The notes under the pieces were generated by a model. That model was not told where the DNA came from. It saw only the letters and a program-made list of their open reading frames with translations, and searched no databases. Of a DNA stretch of 64,000 nucleotides, positions 35,260 to 46,627 are shown piece after piece. Made by a program: the position numbers and the translations under genes. The first letter of the stretch is position 1. Every line of letters begins with the position of its first letter. The DNA comes from Rhizophagus irregularis (taxonomy: Eukaryota > Glomeromycota > Glomeromycetes > Glomerales > Glomeraceae): contig NC_089450.1 in the NCBI RefSeq assembly GCF_026210795.1, positions 2,232,001 to 2,296,000 of the forward strand. The letters run 5' to 3'.

Positions 35260-35800
35260 GATACTAATCTTCCTCTTTTTTAGGATTTGTCTTCGTACGT
35301 ATAGAATTCTGGTAAGACATTTTTTAGTATACTTCTTTAAACGAAATATTTTCTAATATTTCAATACTTCTCTTTTTTTTTAGCAAATCAGATCTTTGGA
35401 CACTCGGCATGTGATTTGGTGGGTACCTTTGATCTATTTCTTTTAATGATCATCTTATTTTTTGACACTTTACTTTTTTTAGGCGTCACGATAGATAATA
35501 TTATATTATTATTATATTTATTAAGGAACAAACTCAAGTTAAAGAACATATTCAACTCTGCAAGTTGATTCACCGAAGATCTACAATTTCATGAGTTTAT
35601 GACCAGATATTTGTACATGTAGTTTTTGGTAGGTAATGGAATTTTCTTATTTAGTTTATTTAATGAAATGTCATATTAATGTCGCTTTTTTCCTAGGTAC
35701 TGGATCTTTGGGCATGTGGAAACTTTTTTTATTATATTTATTTATATTTTGTAGGAATCCAGCTTTGACTCAGGAATAGTACCAGAACGGATCTTTGAGC
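35260..35800 (+). repeat. Second array of exon/intron-like units, ~100-bp period
   Basis: Acceptor-like polypyrimidine-AG sites end at 35283, 35383 and 35482 (spacings 100 and 99), then at 35696 and 35754. The first is closed by a GTAAG donor at 35312. Exon-like segments share GATCTTTGG(A/G)CA and GGCATGTGGAAA with the array at 15290-16140, so the two arrays appear related. The segments do not form one frame. No Helitron ends were recognised around this copy. Confidence 0.55.
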
Positions 35801-36609
35801 CTTGACTCTTTGATCCTACTTTTTTTTGTTGAGAGGAATAAATTGACCAGCAAATTCACCTGACTTCGTACTAATCTATTCACTTGATAAAACGTTAAGC
35901 AAATCTCCATGCAAATTGGTAAATATAGGACCGAAGTTGATCCATCATCTTTCTTACATAATATTGACCTTGAACATTGAATGAAGTTTTATCTATTCGA
36001 AGTTAGTTACAGTATATTTAGTTTTAGAAATATGTATTTTTTCAAAGCTGTCTAATATAATTTACTAAAACTTTACAATTTCAAAAAAGAACAATAACTT
36101 AAATATTTAAGAATACTTTACTATTTATTTACAAATTAGAAAATACATTATAAATTTGATACGATTTCGATAGTACATTTTTACGATTTTGTTGAAATTT
36201 TGGTAACTAATTTTGCACGATTCAATCAAGTCAAGTAGTGATCGCCTTAATATTCAGTATTATCAGCCGATTTCATAATATACGGGATCCGGTACATTCG
36301 GTAAAACTCGGTAAAGTTCAGAATAAGGTTTATCAAAAAAATATAATATTTTAGCAAATGTACGAGTTTACGAAGTACAGTACATTTGTATTTATACTTA
36401 ATGATGACGTAATTATTTGTATATATTGTTTTTATTCTTTGTATTACTTTACTTGCGCAACAATAACAAAAGGCCGATTGCACATGATTATATTTGTCCT
36501 TAAAGTTATGAGATTGATTTACCAAATCAATCATATAATTTACCAGATCAGGTGTTCCCTTATTGGCCAAATTGAGAATAGAAATTATGCAGGAGATACA
36601 TAATGAATT
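35801..36609. other. Spacer with a weak open frame
   Basis: A minus-strand frame at 36247-36675 (142 codons) contains a protein-like part (LANKGTPDLVNYMIDLVNQS and following), but its ends run into AT-driven codons and block R, and both strands are open here. It might be a relic exon. No function can be suggested. Confidence 0.25.
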
Positions 36610-38405
36610 TTCGAGAAAAAAAAAGAAAAAAAAATATTGTTTCACTTTTTTTATATAAAGGCAAATGAGGTTCAATAACGATAAGTCTTAAGTCTTTCGA
36701 AACTAATACTCAAAGAGTGCAAGAATTTCGCCTTCCGTAATAAATTATTTAATATGATGGTTTAAAGGCTTAACAAATATTAAATAAAATTTTTCTACAT
36801 CGTAATTTAGCGAATTTTTAAAGTTCTGCAGTCTGCACAAATGATTGACTTAGTGTCGTGTAACGTGATTTTCGGGGAATTTCCATCCCGTACATTTGTG
36901 CTATCCCATAGAAAGGATCATCTTTTGATTATTCATTCTGTGATGAAGGTACTCTCCAAAAAAGTTTTAATTAAAGGAATTTCAGCTATAACAAAAAAGG
37001 AATTTAATAAAGAAAATAAATAATATTCATGATATCAACAGAAATAAAAATATACATACAGAAAGTAAAAAGGAAATTATTTTGTGTCCGAAATTAACGT
37101 AGTTTTTTTTTATATTTTTAGTGATTTTTTACAGTACTTCAACAATAAAAGCTATACAAGATTATATTTAATATGTATGTAAAAAAAAAAATTTGAGGAA
37201 GTAAATGTTTCTTAATCCGTCGGAGCTTTTTATTATACTTTAAAGTCAATTTAACAAGATTGATAAATTTATATCCATCAATCTTTATGAGTCTGATCGA
37301 GCTTTTTCTGATTTAAACTAGTTTTTTAATAATGAAGACTACTGTGTTCGATAGAAAGGTCCTTGCAAAGATAGTAAATCTTGATTATTGTTTATAAAAA
37401 AGAATTTGACTGTAATCGATACGTCTGATAATATAAATCAACAAATGATCAATTTTTTTACAAGTTAAAAAAAAATCATTTTATGGTTGGTAAAGTCTTA
37501 TCTTGTACTTTAATATCTATTATAGTTTCAAATTCGGTACGGGTTATTTTTTTCACATGAGATTTAAAATATGACGAATATAATGTACTACTTAATGTAC
37601 TTAATGTGTTTGCAAACATATTATCATGCAAATGAGTTCCAAATAAGTTCACATTAAGGAATAATTAAAAATGGAAAGAATGCAACTTTGAAAAATTGGC
37701 GTTTGTTCCTTCTTTTATCGGAAGTTTTCTTTCTTACTAGATACATGAAAAATTGATTTACTCAATTTTTATAATCAACAGAGCACAGCCACTACTGTAT
37801 GACTTTATGCAATTAATGTTCCACGTACATCAATTGGATTTTCAATTGTATGTATGACAAGAATATATCTAACGCTATATCACCATACGAAATTAATGTG
37901 GATTTTTTATTTGTGTAGACAGAATAGAGATTTTTTACAGTACTTCATAAAAGCGATTTTTTTTTTATACAAGATAAAAATGATTGTAACAATCAATAGA
38001 TATTGTATTTAATATTTATATATATAAAAAAATTAGGAAATAAATGTTTCTAAGTCCGTCGGAGCTTTTTATTATTCTGACAGTTAATATTTAAACAACA
38101 ATACTAAATGGTTAACACATAAATAATTTCACTTATGGAAGAGATTCAATGAAAAATGCAGAACAATAAAATAAAACAACAATTGTCTTTAATTGATCAA
38201 GATTAAAAGGACGAATTCGTAATCACATTAATTGGGAAATTTTTACGTGTTCCGCTACTTCCATATGTAAGTTTCCTTCTTAAGCAATATATACGCAATT
38301 TAAGGCGCAACTTTGGCGTTTCAACGTTTAATGAGAAATTAGCTTTACGTTACATCACACGAACTATTCTAGCAAGTGTTATTGGTGTGACTATTGATAT
38401 TCCTA
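36610..38405 (+). repeat. Block R, copy 2
   Basis: The longest copy of the noncoding block. It has all landmarks listed for 22480-23605, with TAAGTCCGTCGGAGC-type motifs twice (near 37213 and 38053), so it is itself internally duplicated. It ends with CACACGAACTATTCTAGC about 700 bases before the start of the FFNG gene at 39102. Confidence 0.65.
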
Positions 38406-39037
38406 TTTTATATACTTTTTTGAGCTCCTTCTCATGTTCATATATTAATTTAACAAGGTATTCAACAGTATCATAAGTTTGCCAAACATAAATCGAAAAG
38501 ACAAAGCATAATAGTAAATATTAAGTCATTAAGTCAATATATAATGTTCTTAACATAGTTACTATAACTAAAAAAAAGAACATGATAATAAGTCCTATTC
38601 AATGATCAATTTTCGGCCAGGTTTTCTTTGTTACGTTACACAAAGAAATTTTATCCGTTCCAAAACAACGATTGTGCTTTATTCATTCATTCATTTATGA
38701 ATTTATTATTTATTATTTAGTCGCTTTTTTATTTATTTAGTTATTTAGTCGTTATTTACTTTAAAAAAAAAAAATTATTAATCATAATTCATCTAAAACT
38801 GATCAGATCTGCAATATGCACGTGATCATTTTCATGCAAAATTAATCAGTGATTTGTTCCCAATATATTTAGTATATCAAAACACGTCATTGTATCACTT
38901 TTTCGGGTCAACAAAACTGTAAAAAGAAAAAATCTTCAACTATGAATTAAAAAAAAAATATGAACTATATCAACAAAATATTTTAATGATTTTCAAAATT
39001 CTAACCATAAATTGATAATTAATAAAATTATAAACCT

Positions 39038-39045
39038 TATATAAA
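39038..39045 (+). promoter_or_regulatory. TATA box of the first long FFNG gene
   Basis: TATATAAA, 57 bases before the start codon at 39102 and conserved at 62298-62305 before the paralogue. The DNA between (AGTTTCTCCTTGAATTTGGA and following) is nearly identical in both copies. Confidence 0.65.
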
Positions 39046-39101
39046 GTACCCAGTTTCTCCTTGAATTTGGAACTTGTCCCTCAATTATAATTTTTAAAAA
39101 A

Positions 39102-39814
39102 ATGTTCAATTTAGAATTAACTCATCGAAACCGGTCTATTATCGAAAAAAATTCTTATGTGAATGCATCGATAGACCCAGGGACCATTTTTATCGATATA
39201 AAACTATTTCAAAAAGTTCAAAATCTCTTGAAGAAATTTGATCAAAATTTGACTTATCAATTCGAAATTTACAGTTCTCAGAAAATTAAATTACTTTTTA
39301 AAGGTAATTTGCCTTCAAAAAAGAATGACCTAAAATTGCAATTTTATTTTCACTATATTAGTCTTCTCCATATTCCTAAAATGTTGAAGAGTGTTGGAGA
39401 TTCGGTCAATAAAATTGGCATATCTATACCTACTAGACAAAAGTCAATTCAATTAAATTTTAGTAGAGAACATCGACTCAAGATTCGTCACAAAAAAAAA
39501 TTGTATCAAGGAATTTCCTTAAGGTAAGATCAGTTACTTTGATATTAAACTTAACATCATATTATATTAATTCATTCGGTAATTTTTCTAAACAATAAAA
39601 ATTTCAAATCTTTTTCTAAAATAATACATGCCTGGTAAATAGACCTTTAATCAATGTTGAAACATTTGGATTACGACAGGCTAAACAAAGAAGGCAAAGA
39701 AGGCGAAATCGACTTATAAGAAAACAATGTGGTCATGCAAGATTTATAAATCGGATAATAAATCTTCCTCGACAAACCGTAAGAAATCAGTTTTTCAACG
39801 GATTTACGTTTTAA
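39102..39814 (+). CDS. Long FFNG-module protein (197 aa, spliced)
   Basis: Exon 1 is 39102-39523 and exon 2 is 39643-39814. The 119-base intron has a GTAAGA donor and an AAATAG acceptor; exon 1 ends in phase 2 and the join makes an Arg codon. The acceptor is chosen because it keeps the frame and aligns exactly with the paralogue at 62364; the later ACAG at 39676-39679 breaks the frame. The product has a unique N-terminal domain of about 140 residues (MFNLELTHRNRSIIEKNS, then FIDIKLFQKVQNLLKKF, then GNLPSKKND and FSREHRLKIRHKKKLYQG). A basic stretch follows (KQRRQRRRNRLIRKQ), then NRIINLPRQ and the end NQFFNGFTF. No signal peptide or membrane segment. The N-terminal domain is not recognised. 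The basic stretch could be a nuclear or nucleic-acid-binding segment (inference). Confidence 0.75.
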
Positions 39815-41119
39815 AATTTCTTTGGCAGTTAATATTAAATAAATTGGCAAATATGACAGGCAAAAAGTGAACATTATTTTTTAAACGAATCGTCATACTA
39901 AATTGTAATCGTTGGCAATTCTTTTCTTAACGTATTTTTATGGTGGCACACATTATTATATTATTTTTAAATTACAAATTTTTTATGATTATGACTCCCT
40001 AAAAATTAAGCTTTCTTTCGCTCGTATATGTATTTAATTTAAAATTTTAATATGAAAGTATCAAGTCAGTGTGATTACAATATTAGGTATTAGTTAGACT
40101 CTGTTTATTTTTTAACTGACTTTACGATAAATGTTTATAATATCATTTATATTTTAAGATTCAAAATACAATAATATTTATCCCTAATCGGCACCATTCA
40201 CACGATTATGCAAATGTAGTTATACCTACCGGGTAGAAATTTTATATGTATTTATTTACCGTTCCAAGTAAAAATTAACTATTTACAGTATTATACTATA
40301 CTAATAGACGGATTAGAAAATTTGAGTAATTCAGAAAGATTTGCATTTTCCAAATGATAATTTATTCGTAATCTCAATATTATTTTCAAGTGTAAGCTTT
40401 TTAAAATCTTTTAAAATGAAAAAAAAACCAAGCAAAAGAAAATAATATTCACAATAAAATATACTATATTTATACTCACGATATACTATAAAATACTTAC
40501 TATTGTGTAAATGGCAGGGGATAAGTAATACTTATATTTTATTTACATAATCCTTACTACAGTAATTATAAGATTGTTGATTGATTTTGTTAACCAAATA
40601 TTTAAAATATCATTATGATTGGCGTTTCCTTTCTTATCAATTTATCTTAAAAATTTTGTTTCTAAATAAGATATTAATATTATACGGTATTTACTATTTT
40701 TTTTTTGATTTTCTTCAATTTAGCAGTAAATATTAATTGCGATGTTATGTTCCGCTCGTTATATCTAGCTTTATTTAGTTGTTATGACAGTCCAATTAAA
40801 TACGCGAATTATTTTCATTATACATATGTAGTAAAAACTTTAAAATAAAATTTTCACTTGAATCTTGGGCAGGCTAAACGGTTCCTTATCTTTGAGATCA
40901 ATATTCATAACGGACTGAATAAGTTTCTTCGAGTTCAATTTACTAGCCTCTATGGTGATATATATATCGGTTCCTAATTTAAAGAAATATACCGTACATG
41001 AAATACAATCTCTTTCAAAATTATAATATACAATATTGTGATTTCAAAATATTATATAAACACACCAGTTGAACAATTTATATATTAAATATATATATAT
41101 AAGTAATATAACCGTCAAA
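39815..41119. repeat. Downstream flank of the first long FFNG gene
   Basis: No gene. The first kilobase matches 63117-64000 in order. Near 40705 the partner has a 130-base inserted element that is absent here. Confidence 0.6.
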
Positions 41120-41288
41120 ATGCCTTCTCAAAAAACAAAGAATTATAAATAAGATGTATAGAAGGCATATTCGAAATACACCTAGCAGTAATGGAAATGT
41201 ATTATTGAGGAACATTACCAGCCTTCCTCAACAAATTACACATGATTTATTGATTGCTGAATTTTTTTGGCGGTTTGGATTTTACTAA
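41120..41288 (+). pseudogene. Decayed short FFNG-family copy
   Basis: A TATA-like run (41085-41101) is followed by ATG at 41120 and only ten codons before a stop. In another frame, 41154-41288 encodes 44 residues: a small basic start (MYRRHIRN), then LLRNITSLPQQ, then the end EFFWRFGFY. These correspond in order to the NRI-x-x-L-x-RQ and FFNG-x-x-F elements of the 93-residue proteins. The frame break between 41120 and 41154, the missing Ser/Asn-rich start and the altered terminal motif (FFWRFGF) suggest a decaying gene copy. A shorter functional version from 41154 cannot be excluded. Confidence 0.45.
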
Positions 41289-42833
41289 ATAAAGTAGGCA
41301 ACTTAAATACAGTAGTAAACTTTTCGTTAAACTTAACTAAATATTAAAATGTTATTTTCATTGTATTTTTTTAATATACTTTTATTCATTTTATCTTAGT
41401 GAACAAATTTTAATTTTATTTTTATATTCGCATTTTATTCGGAATACTTAAAAGTACTAGTAGTAATTTTCATTTTAAGAATTATGATTTTACAAGAAAA
41501 TAAGCAAGTTTAGTATACTGTATACATTTCTAATTTGTTAGTTACATGTTTATTGAATTATAGTTAGTTAATCAGCGAATTTAGTTCATCCTAAATCCTA
41601 ATTTGCTGCGCCTCATGTAATTAATTTGTGTGGCGTAACAAACTTCCTATATATATATATATTGAATTATATTAATTATATTATTAAATTTTTATAAATA
41701 TTATAAGAAACTTTACTATTTAAATATAATATTACTCTCATTAAATATTAAAAGATTAGGCCCATTTTGTTTTAATTAAATTTTAAAAGAACGTAAATAT
41801 TATAATGCAAGATTTTTTTAACAGTAAAAGAGCAAATTTTCTTCATTAAATATTCCAATATATATCTTCAGTTTTAAATTATAAGAAGAAACTTATTATC
41901 TGATTGTTTCTTTACTAAAATTAGATTTTTTCTTTATTGATAAATTTTAAAGGGCGTCTTTTAAAAAATTTAAATAAAATAAACAGGTAACCGGAATAAT
42001 TTTAATAATTTTGTAGTTATTTCCGTTCATCATTTTTTTTACGCTAAGATTGTAAGTCTTATTTTTCGTTCATCATTAATAATATCCTTCATTGATTTAC
42101 TGCAAATAATTTAATTAAATGCGTGAAGACATCACTGACTATGATGTAAAAGGACATAAATCCAATTGTAATTATTTATTTTATATAATATAATTAACCA
42201 TTTTCCTCTCTTTACTATCTGTACCATCGAAAAGAATAGATTATCTAACTATATGGTAATCGTATATATATAAATATACAGTATACTATAAACTGTATCA
42301 CTGTATGCTGTGCATTACACACTTTATCATTTTTCATGGATAAAGTTTTTAAATTTTCTTCGTAAGAAATTAAAAAATAAGTTTCATCTTTGCAAACCTT
42401 AAAATTTTTTTTGAACAACGTTAACAATGGTTATTTAATATATGGTATCACGTATCACATATTATAATGTTGAAATAAAAAATTTTCCTCTTTTCTTTCA
42501 AGGGTTTTATTTATAAAAAATTTAAAATTTTATTTTCGATTCACTAAATATCATTCAATAATGTACCGTAATAGCCGAACTATTTTAAACAAATCGTATC
42601 AATGACAATTTTTTTTTCTGTATGACAATAACGAAAGATAGAATAAAAGGTATTTATTTACAGTAAGCCATTATCGTTCAATTTTTATCACAAATTTATT
42701 ATTATTATTGCGGGCCAAAGTCCTCCATGCATAATATTCGCTCCTCTTTCATTCGAAAAAAGGTTCCATTTTCTATTATTTAAAGAAAATATTTTTACCC
42801 AGACATTATATATAAATATTTTTCTGATTACTA
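41289..42833. other. AT-rich spacer, nothing recognised
   Basis: No accepted gene. The minus frame at 42245-42427 lacks support. Parts resemble the flank at 32540-32660 and, inverted, 47740-47830, so this is again duplicated flank material. Confidence 0.4.
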
Positions 42834-43460
42834 TGGTGCAAGTAAACTATACTCAACAATAAAATTGTAGTACTAAAAAATCTTATAAAATTTTAAAAAA
42901 TAAATTTTAAAGAAAATAAACTGGTAGTTTTATTCTTCAAGACAAGTACTATCAAATTACCGGTCAGATATTTGAAAAAAGATCTGTATAAAAAGTTATA
43001 GGCGTTTAAAACTAACCAATTTTTATATGATCGGCCTAAATTTGAAACAAATTGAATCACACGTGCCCTATCTTATTGGTCAAAAATTTTATAATTCAGG
43101 CCGAAATTATGATATTTCAATGCTGGACCGAATTATCACATTCATTTGATGAGAAAATTGAGAAAACCTTCTGATTTATGAGAAAATCATCACACATTTA
43201 CTGATGCAAAACAAAATGACAACAACAAGTTAGTAAGATACCTAGGAAAAAAGGTTGTTATATATTACAATACCATGTAATTTAAATATGAAGAGTTTCA
43301 ATGAATAAATTTTTCGTTTTGACATAACAGATAAAATATTATGTACGAAACAGTTTAACATATAAAAATTCTCATTTTTTATTGGACAAGGTCTGATCAC
43401 GTGATATGAAACTTGCTGAAACATCATCACGTGATTGTCGAGTATAGTTTACTTGCACCA
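42834..43460. mobile_element. Non-autonomous TIR element with TA target duplication
   Basis: 627 bases with 27-base terminal inverted repeats differing at one base (TGGTGCAAGTAAACTATACT then C(A/G)ACAAT). Both sides are flanked by TA (42832-42833 and 43461-43462). No transposase is encoded; the minus frame at 43242-43430 lies partly in the right end and is not a gene. Internally it carries GGCCGAAATTATG-type motifs and two ATCACGTGAT palindromes (43396-43405 and 43426-43435). TA duplication suggests mobilisation by a Tc1/mariner or pogo-type transposase, although its ends differ from those of the pogo element at 24658. Confidence 0.8.
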
Positions 43461-43549
43461 TATACAAGCATTTTATTCATAATAGCAATTAATAGTGGTA
43501 CAAAGTTAGCCCTGAAATTTGTAACTCGCAGTATACGGTGCACAGAAAA

Positions 43550-43726
43550 ATGGCTAGCGATAAACTAAAAGTAATACGTAAATTTTATATACACATGTAT
43601 AAATTAACCAACAGAGCTGCCCTTCAGGCCTTCACAAAGTTGAATGACTCAACTTTACAACCCGAGCAAGTGAAGAACGATTTATGTTTTGGAAGTTCTA
43701 AGGTGAATAATTGGTTCTGTCGGTGA
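43550..43726 (+). CDS. Possible small gene or first exon, unknown
   Basis: Fifty-eight codons from ATG to TGA read MASDKLKVIRKFYIHMYKL, then NRAALQAFTKLNDSTLQPEQ, then FGSSKVNNWFCR. The balanced composition and low share of AT-driven codons stand out from the flanks. A donor-like AAG|GTGAAT lies within the last codons, so this could be a first exon. It starts about 90 bases after the 627-base TIR element and stops just before an inverted block R. No relative is recognised in or outside the window. Confidence 0.35.
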   Translation: MASDKLKVIRKFYIHMYKLTNRAALQAFTKLNDSTLQPEQVKNDLCFGSSKVNNWFCR

Positions 43727-43739
43727 ATTTTTCAAAGGC

Positions 43740-44760
43740 TACCGTGAAGAATATTGAAAGATTTTTATTCCAAATTTGATAAGAAAAAAAATAAATGTTA
43801 TTTATCGTTATAACTTTTTTTTTCGAGTAATGAATCGCACCTAAAATTCAATATCTTGGATTTTTATTAGTAAAATTGCAGATATTCGGTCGATATATTC
43901 TTTGTCATACATACAATTTATGAATATGTAAAGTAGGTGGAACATAAATTGTATAGTTTGTGGCTGTGCTCTGCGCAACGATATAACAGAAAATCACGAT
44001 AAAATTTAAAAAAATTACCAAACCAGGAAATAATCATCAATTTTGAATTGATTAGTAAATATTTTGAAGCTTAATATAAATTGAGTAAATTAATTTTTAA
44101 TTGACAATATAAGAAAAATTTTTAAAACTACCGGAAATTTTCCGAAAAAATGCCAGTTTCAAAGTTGCATTCTTCCTGTTTCTAATTATTCATTCTTTAA
44201 CATGAAACTCATTTGGAACCCCTTTGCATGATAATATGTTTGCAAACACATTAAGTACGTTATATTTATTATATTCCAAATTTAATGCGAAAAAAATAAT
44301 AATTTAGCCCGTACCAAATTTGAAACTATAATAGACAAATGATAAGACTTTCTTGTAAATTCATTTAAAAAATGAATAAACAAAAAGAAAAGATACCAAA
44401 CATAAAAGTGATTTTATTTAAATGTAAAAAAATTTGATTATCTTCATCTGTTGATTCATATATCAGTATTGATCTACTATGATTACAGTTGAATTCTTTA
44501 TTATAAAAAAATAGTCAATAAAATCAAGCTTTATTTATCCTTGCAAGGATTAGAGTTACATGTACAGTATATCCTTTCTATTGATCAAAACCCGAATAAA
44601 TTAAATATATATTATATAGTCTTTATTATGAAAAAATATCTATAGTTTAGATTAAAAAAAGCTCGATCAGGCTCATAAAAGATTGATGGATAAATTTTAT
44701 CAATCTCTTTAAGTGAAAACTTCAAGCAAAAATTAAAAATTTCTCATAATATATCTTAAA
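43740..44760 (-). repeat. Block R, inverted copy
   Basis: Reverse complement of block R. The CATACATACAATTTATGAATA stretch near 43910 matches the complement of 23120-23145, and TTTGCATGATAATATG near 44225 matches 37615-37630. CTCGATCAGGCTCATAAAAG near 44660 matches the complement of 37290-37310. Confidence 0.65.
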
Positions 44761-45144
44761 TATACACAGATAACATACAGTAAATAAAAATGGTAAGATT
44801 TATCGATTACACTCAAAAAAATACAATTCTTAAAATTCTTAATCAAATATAATATAAATAAAAAAATCATTTTATTTATGATTTAAAGTTCCGTGCATAA
44901 CCTGATTCTAGAATTGTTGGGGGCCGAATAAAAAAAAAATTTTTTTAATTATAAGATACTTAATAGAAAGACTTATTTACTATCTATCAAGAATTCTAAC
45001 AAGTTTTGAGAATGTTTTGTAATACTTTAAAATTTATTCACAATCGATGACCCACCCCATTACAGTTATTATTCTTCATCTAGTAACATGTATATTTTCC
45101 ATACAATGATCTACTGTCCAATCGTCTCATGACAACGTGTGCAA
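44761..45144. other. Spacer, nothing recognised
   Basis: AT-rich without gene or element ends. Confidence 0.4.
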
Positions 45145-45211
45145 CCCATAAAAAATTTCCTGGGAAAAACTCCGATAAATGATCATTTTTCTGAAAAAAA
45201 TTTTTTATAGG
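45145..45211. mobile_element. MITE family B, copy 5 (internally deleted)
   Basis: 67 bases with CCCATAAAAAATTTCC at the left, ACTCCGATAAATGATCATTT in the middle and TTTTTTATAGG at the right. The ACTCAGACA half of the core is missing. Confidence 0.65.
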
Positions 45212-46050
45212 TTGGCGTAAAAAAAAAGTATTAGAGGTAATACAATATTTATAACCAACATCTTAGTTTAGCACGTTTGGTGAATTTACAAAGTTTGTTA
45301 TATGGTACTAATTAAAATTTTGTCATAGTTTTAGTTTTATTTTATTATAAATCTTTTTACTGAGAACTCATATGTTTGCATCTTGTAACCCTATATTTAA
45401 AGAAATTGAATATTAGTTATTATAGTGTTCAATAATAAGCTTCAAATTACGTGGTGGTTTAAATATGGTTCATGTATTATATTACTGTACTATTATATTC
45501 GAGGTTGTGCATTAATGATTGCCTTGATTGTACCAACCACGCCATTAATATTTTTGTTAAATAGTAAATTATTCAATAAGGATAATAGATTATGAATCTT
45601 GAAGTATTATTTTTATAACATATTTACGGTAATTTTAAGTCGTTAAAAAAACTAGTTCTATTGATTTAGATGTCAATTGAACAACAATAATTAATTAAAC
45701 GAATTGATATAGAAATTTCAAAAAGAAAAATACGTCAATTTTCTTATTTGTTTAATCAGGCTAATTCTTGAAAAAAGGACGATTATACAAAAAAAATTAG
45801 TAGTTGGGATTACAATATAAGCGGACTTTGCAAGATTAAATTACAATGCAAATAAGCTCCATAATAAAGTGGAGTTACGTAACTCATAATAAAAAGAAGT
45901 TACATCGTAACGAAACGTATGGATTAGAAAATTTCATTTTTAGCAATAGTGAAAAAAATAATTATATTGTACATAAATAAGTGTCTTTACCAATACGTGC
46001 GTTATTTATTAGACAATTTTATCTATCGGACGGGAAGATCGCTAAATTAT
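45212..46050. repeat. Duplicated flank material
   Basis: The first part (TTGGCGTAAAAAAAAAGTAT and following) matches 17922-18050. The part near 45640-45760 matches 20210-20340. The part at 45788-45830 matches 57615-57657 in reverse complement (GGATTACAATATAAGCGGAC). No gene. Confidence 0.5.
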
Positions 46051-46071
46051 ACGACAACTAATGGTATATAA

Positions 46072-46296
46072 CCCAACAGCACCCAGAAAATTCTTCGATC
46101 ACGTGATCTATTTTTATTTACCACATCGTCACACCCTGTCCGAGTTTCACTGTTTATATTTATCTGAGGGACTTAGATTTTTCAAGTAGATGAAATTCTA
46201 TTTGTCACGTTTTATTCATCACATCCTCATTCTTCGATCACGTGACAGTGCATAACGCCGGCCGAGTTCGAAGAATTTTCTGGGTGCCGTTGGGGT
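46072..46296. mobile_element. MITE with CCCAACAGCACCCAG ends
   Basis: About 225 bases with inverted ends CCCAAC(A/G)GCACCCAGAAAA then TTCTTCGA, one mismatch in 26 bases. A near-perfect 18-base direct repeat (AACTAATGGTA(T/C)ATAACC) lies at 46056-46073 and 46301-46318. It overlaps the left end, so it may be part of a larger duplication and not a simple target duplication. No coding capacity. Confidence 0.6.
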
Positions 46297-46369
46297 AGTT
46301 AACTAATGGTACATAACCACATGATCTACCCTATATTTTTATTCCTACAAAAAAATTTTTATATTATTA

Positions 46370-46627
46370 CAGCTATTTGCGAAAATAACGGACCACCTAA
46401 TTCATTTTTCGACTGCATATGAAATTTTCATACGCAGTCATACGCATGGTAATATCTGCCCGGACCGTCAAACTCATTTTTTTAATTTTTCATATGCAGT
46501 CATCCGCAGTTATATCACATAATTCTAGCAGTTTACTATGCGTGTATGACTGCGTATGGCTGCGTATGAAAATTTCATACGCAGTCGAAAATCGAATTAG
46601 GTGGTCCGTTATTTTTGCAAATAGCTG
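46370..46627. mobile_element. MITE with long inverted ends and TA duplication
   Basis: 258 bases bounded by CAGCTATTTGC(G/A)AAAATAAC. The inverted repeat extends about 75 bases with few mismatches and includes CGGACCACCTAATTC and GACTGC(A/G)TATGAAATTTTC. TA lies on both sides. CATACGCAGTCATACGCA-type motifs recur inside. The frame at 46419-46637 is a by-product of the repeats. CAG ends and TA duplication point to a Tc1/mariner/pogo-type transposase as mobiliser. Confidence 0.8.

Larger units (their letters stand above)
38590..40870 (+). repeat. Segmental duplicate A, partner at 61571-64000
   Basis: The region holding the 39102 gene with both flanks corresponds in direct order to 61571-64000. 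Shared landmarks include GTTACGTTACACAAAGAAA-like sequence, the CTTATATAAAG TATA box, the gene, and a downstream stretch with AATCGTTGGCAATTC and GATTGTTGATTGATT. With block R the duplication runs from about 36.6 kb. Confidence 0.75.

Noticed and set aside
39643-39679. Later acceptor at 39676-39679 (ACAG) for the 39102 gene
   Set aside because: It would leave exon 1 and exon 2 out of phase; the AG at 39641-39642 keeps frame and matches the paralogue.
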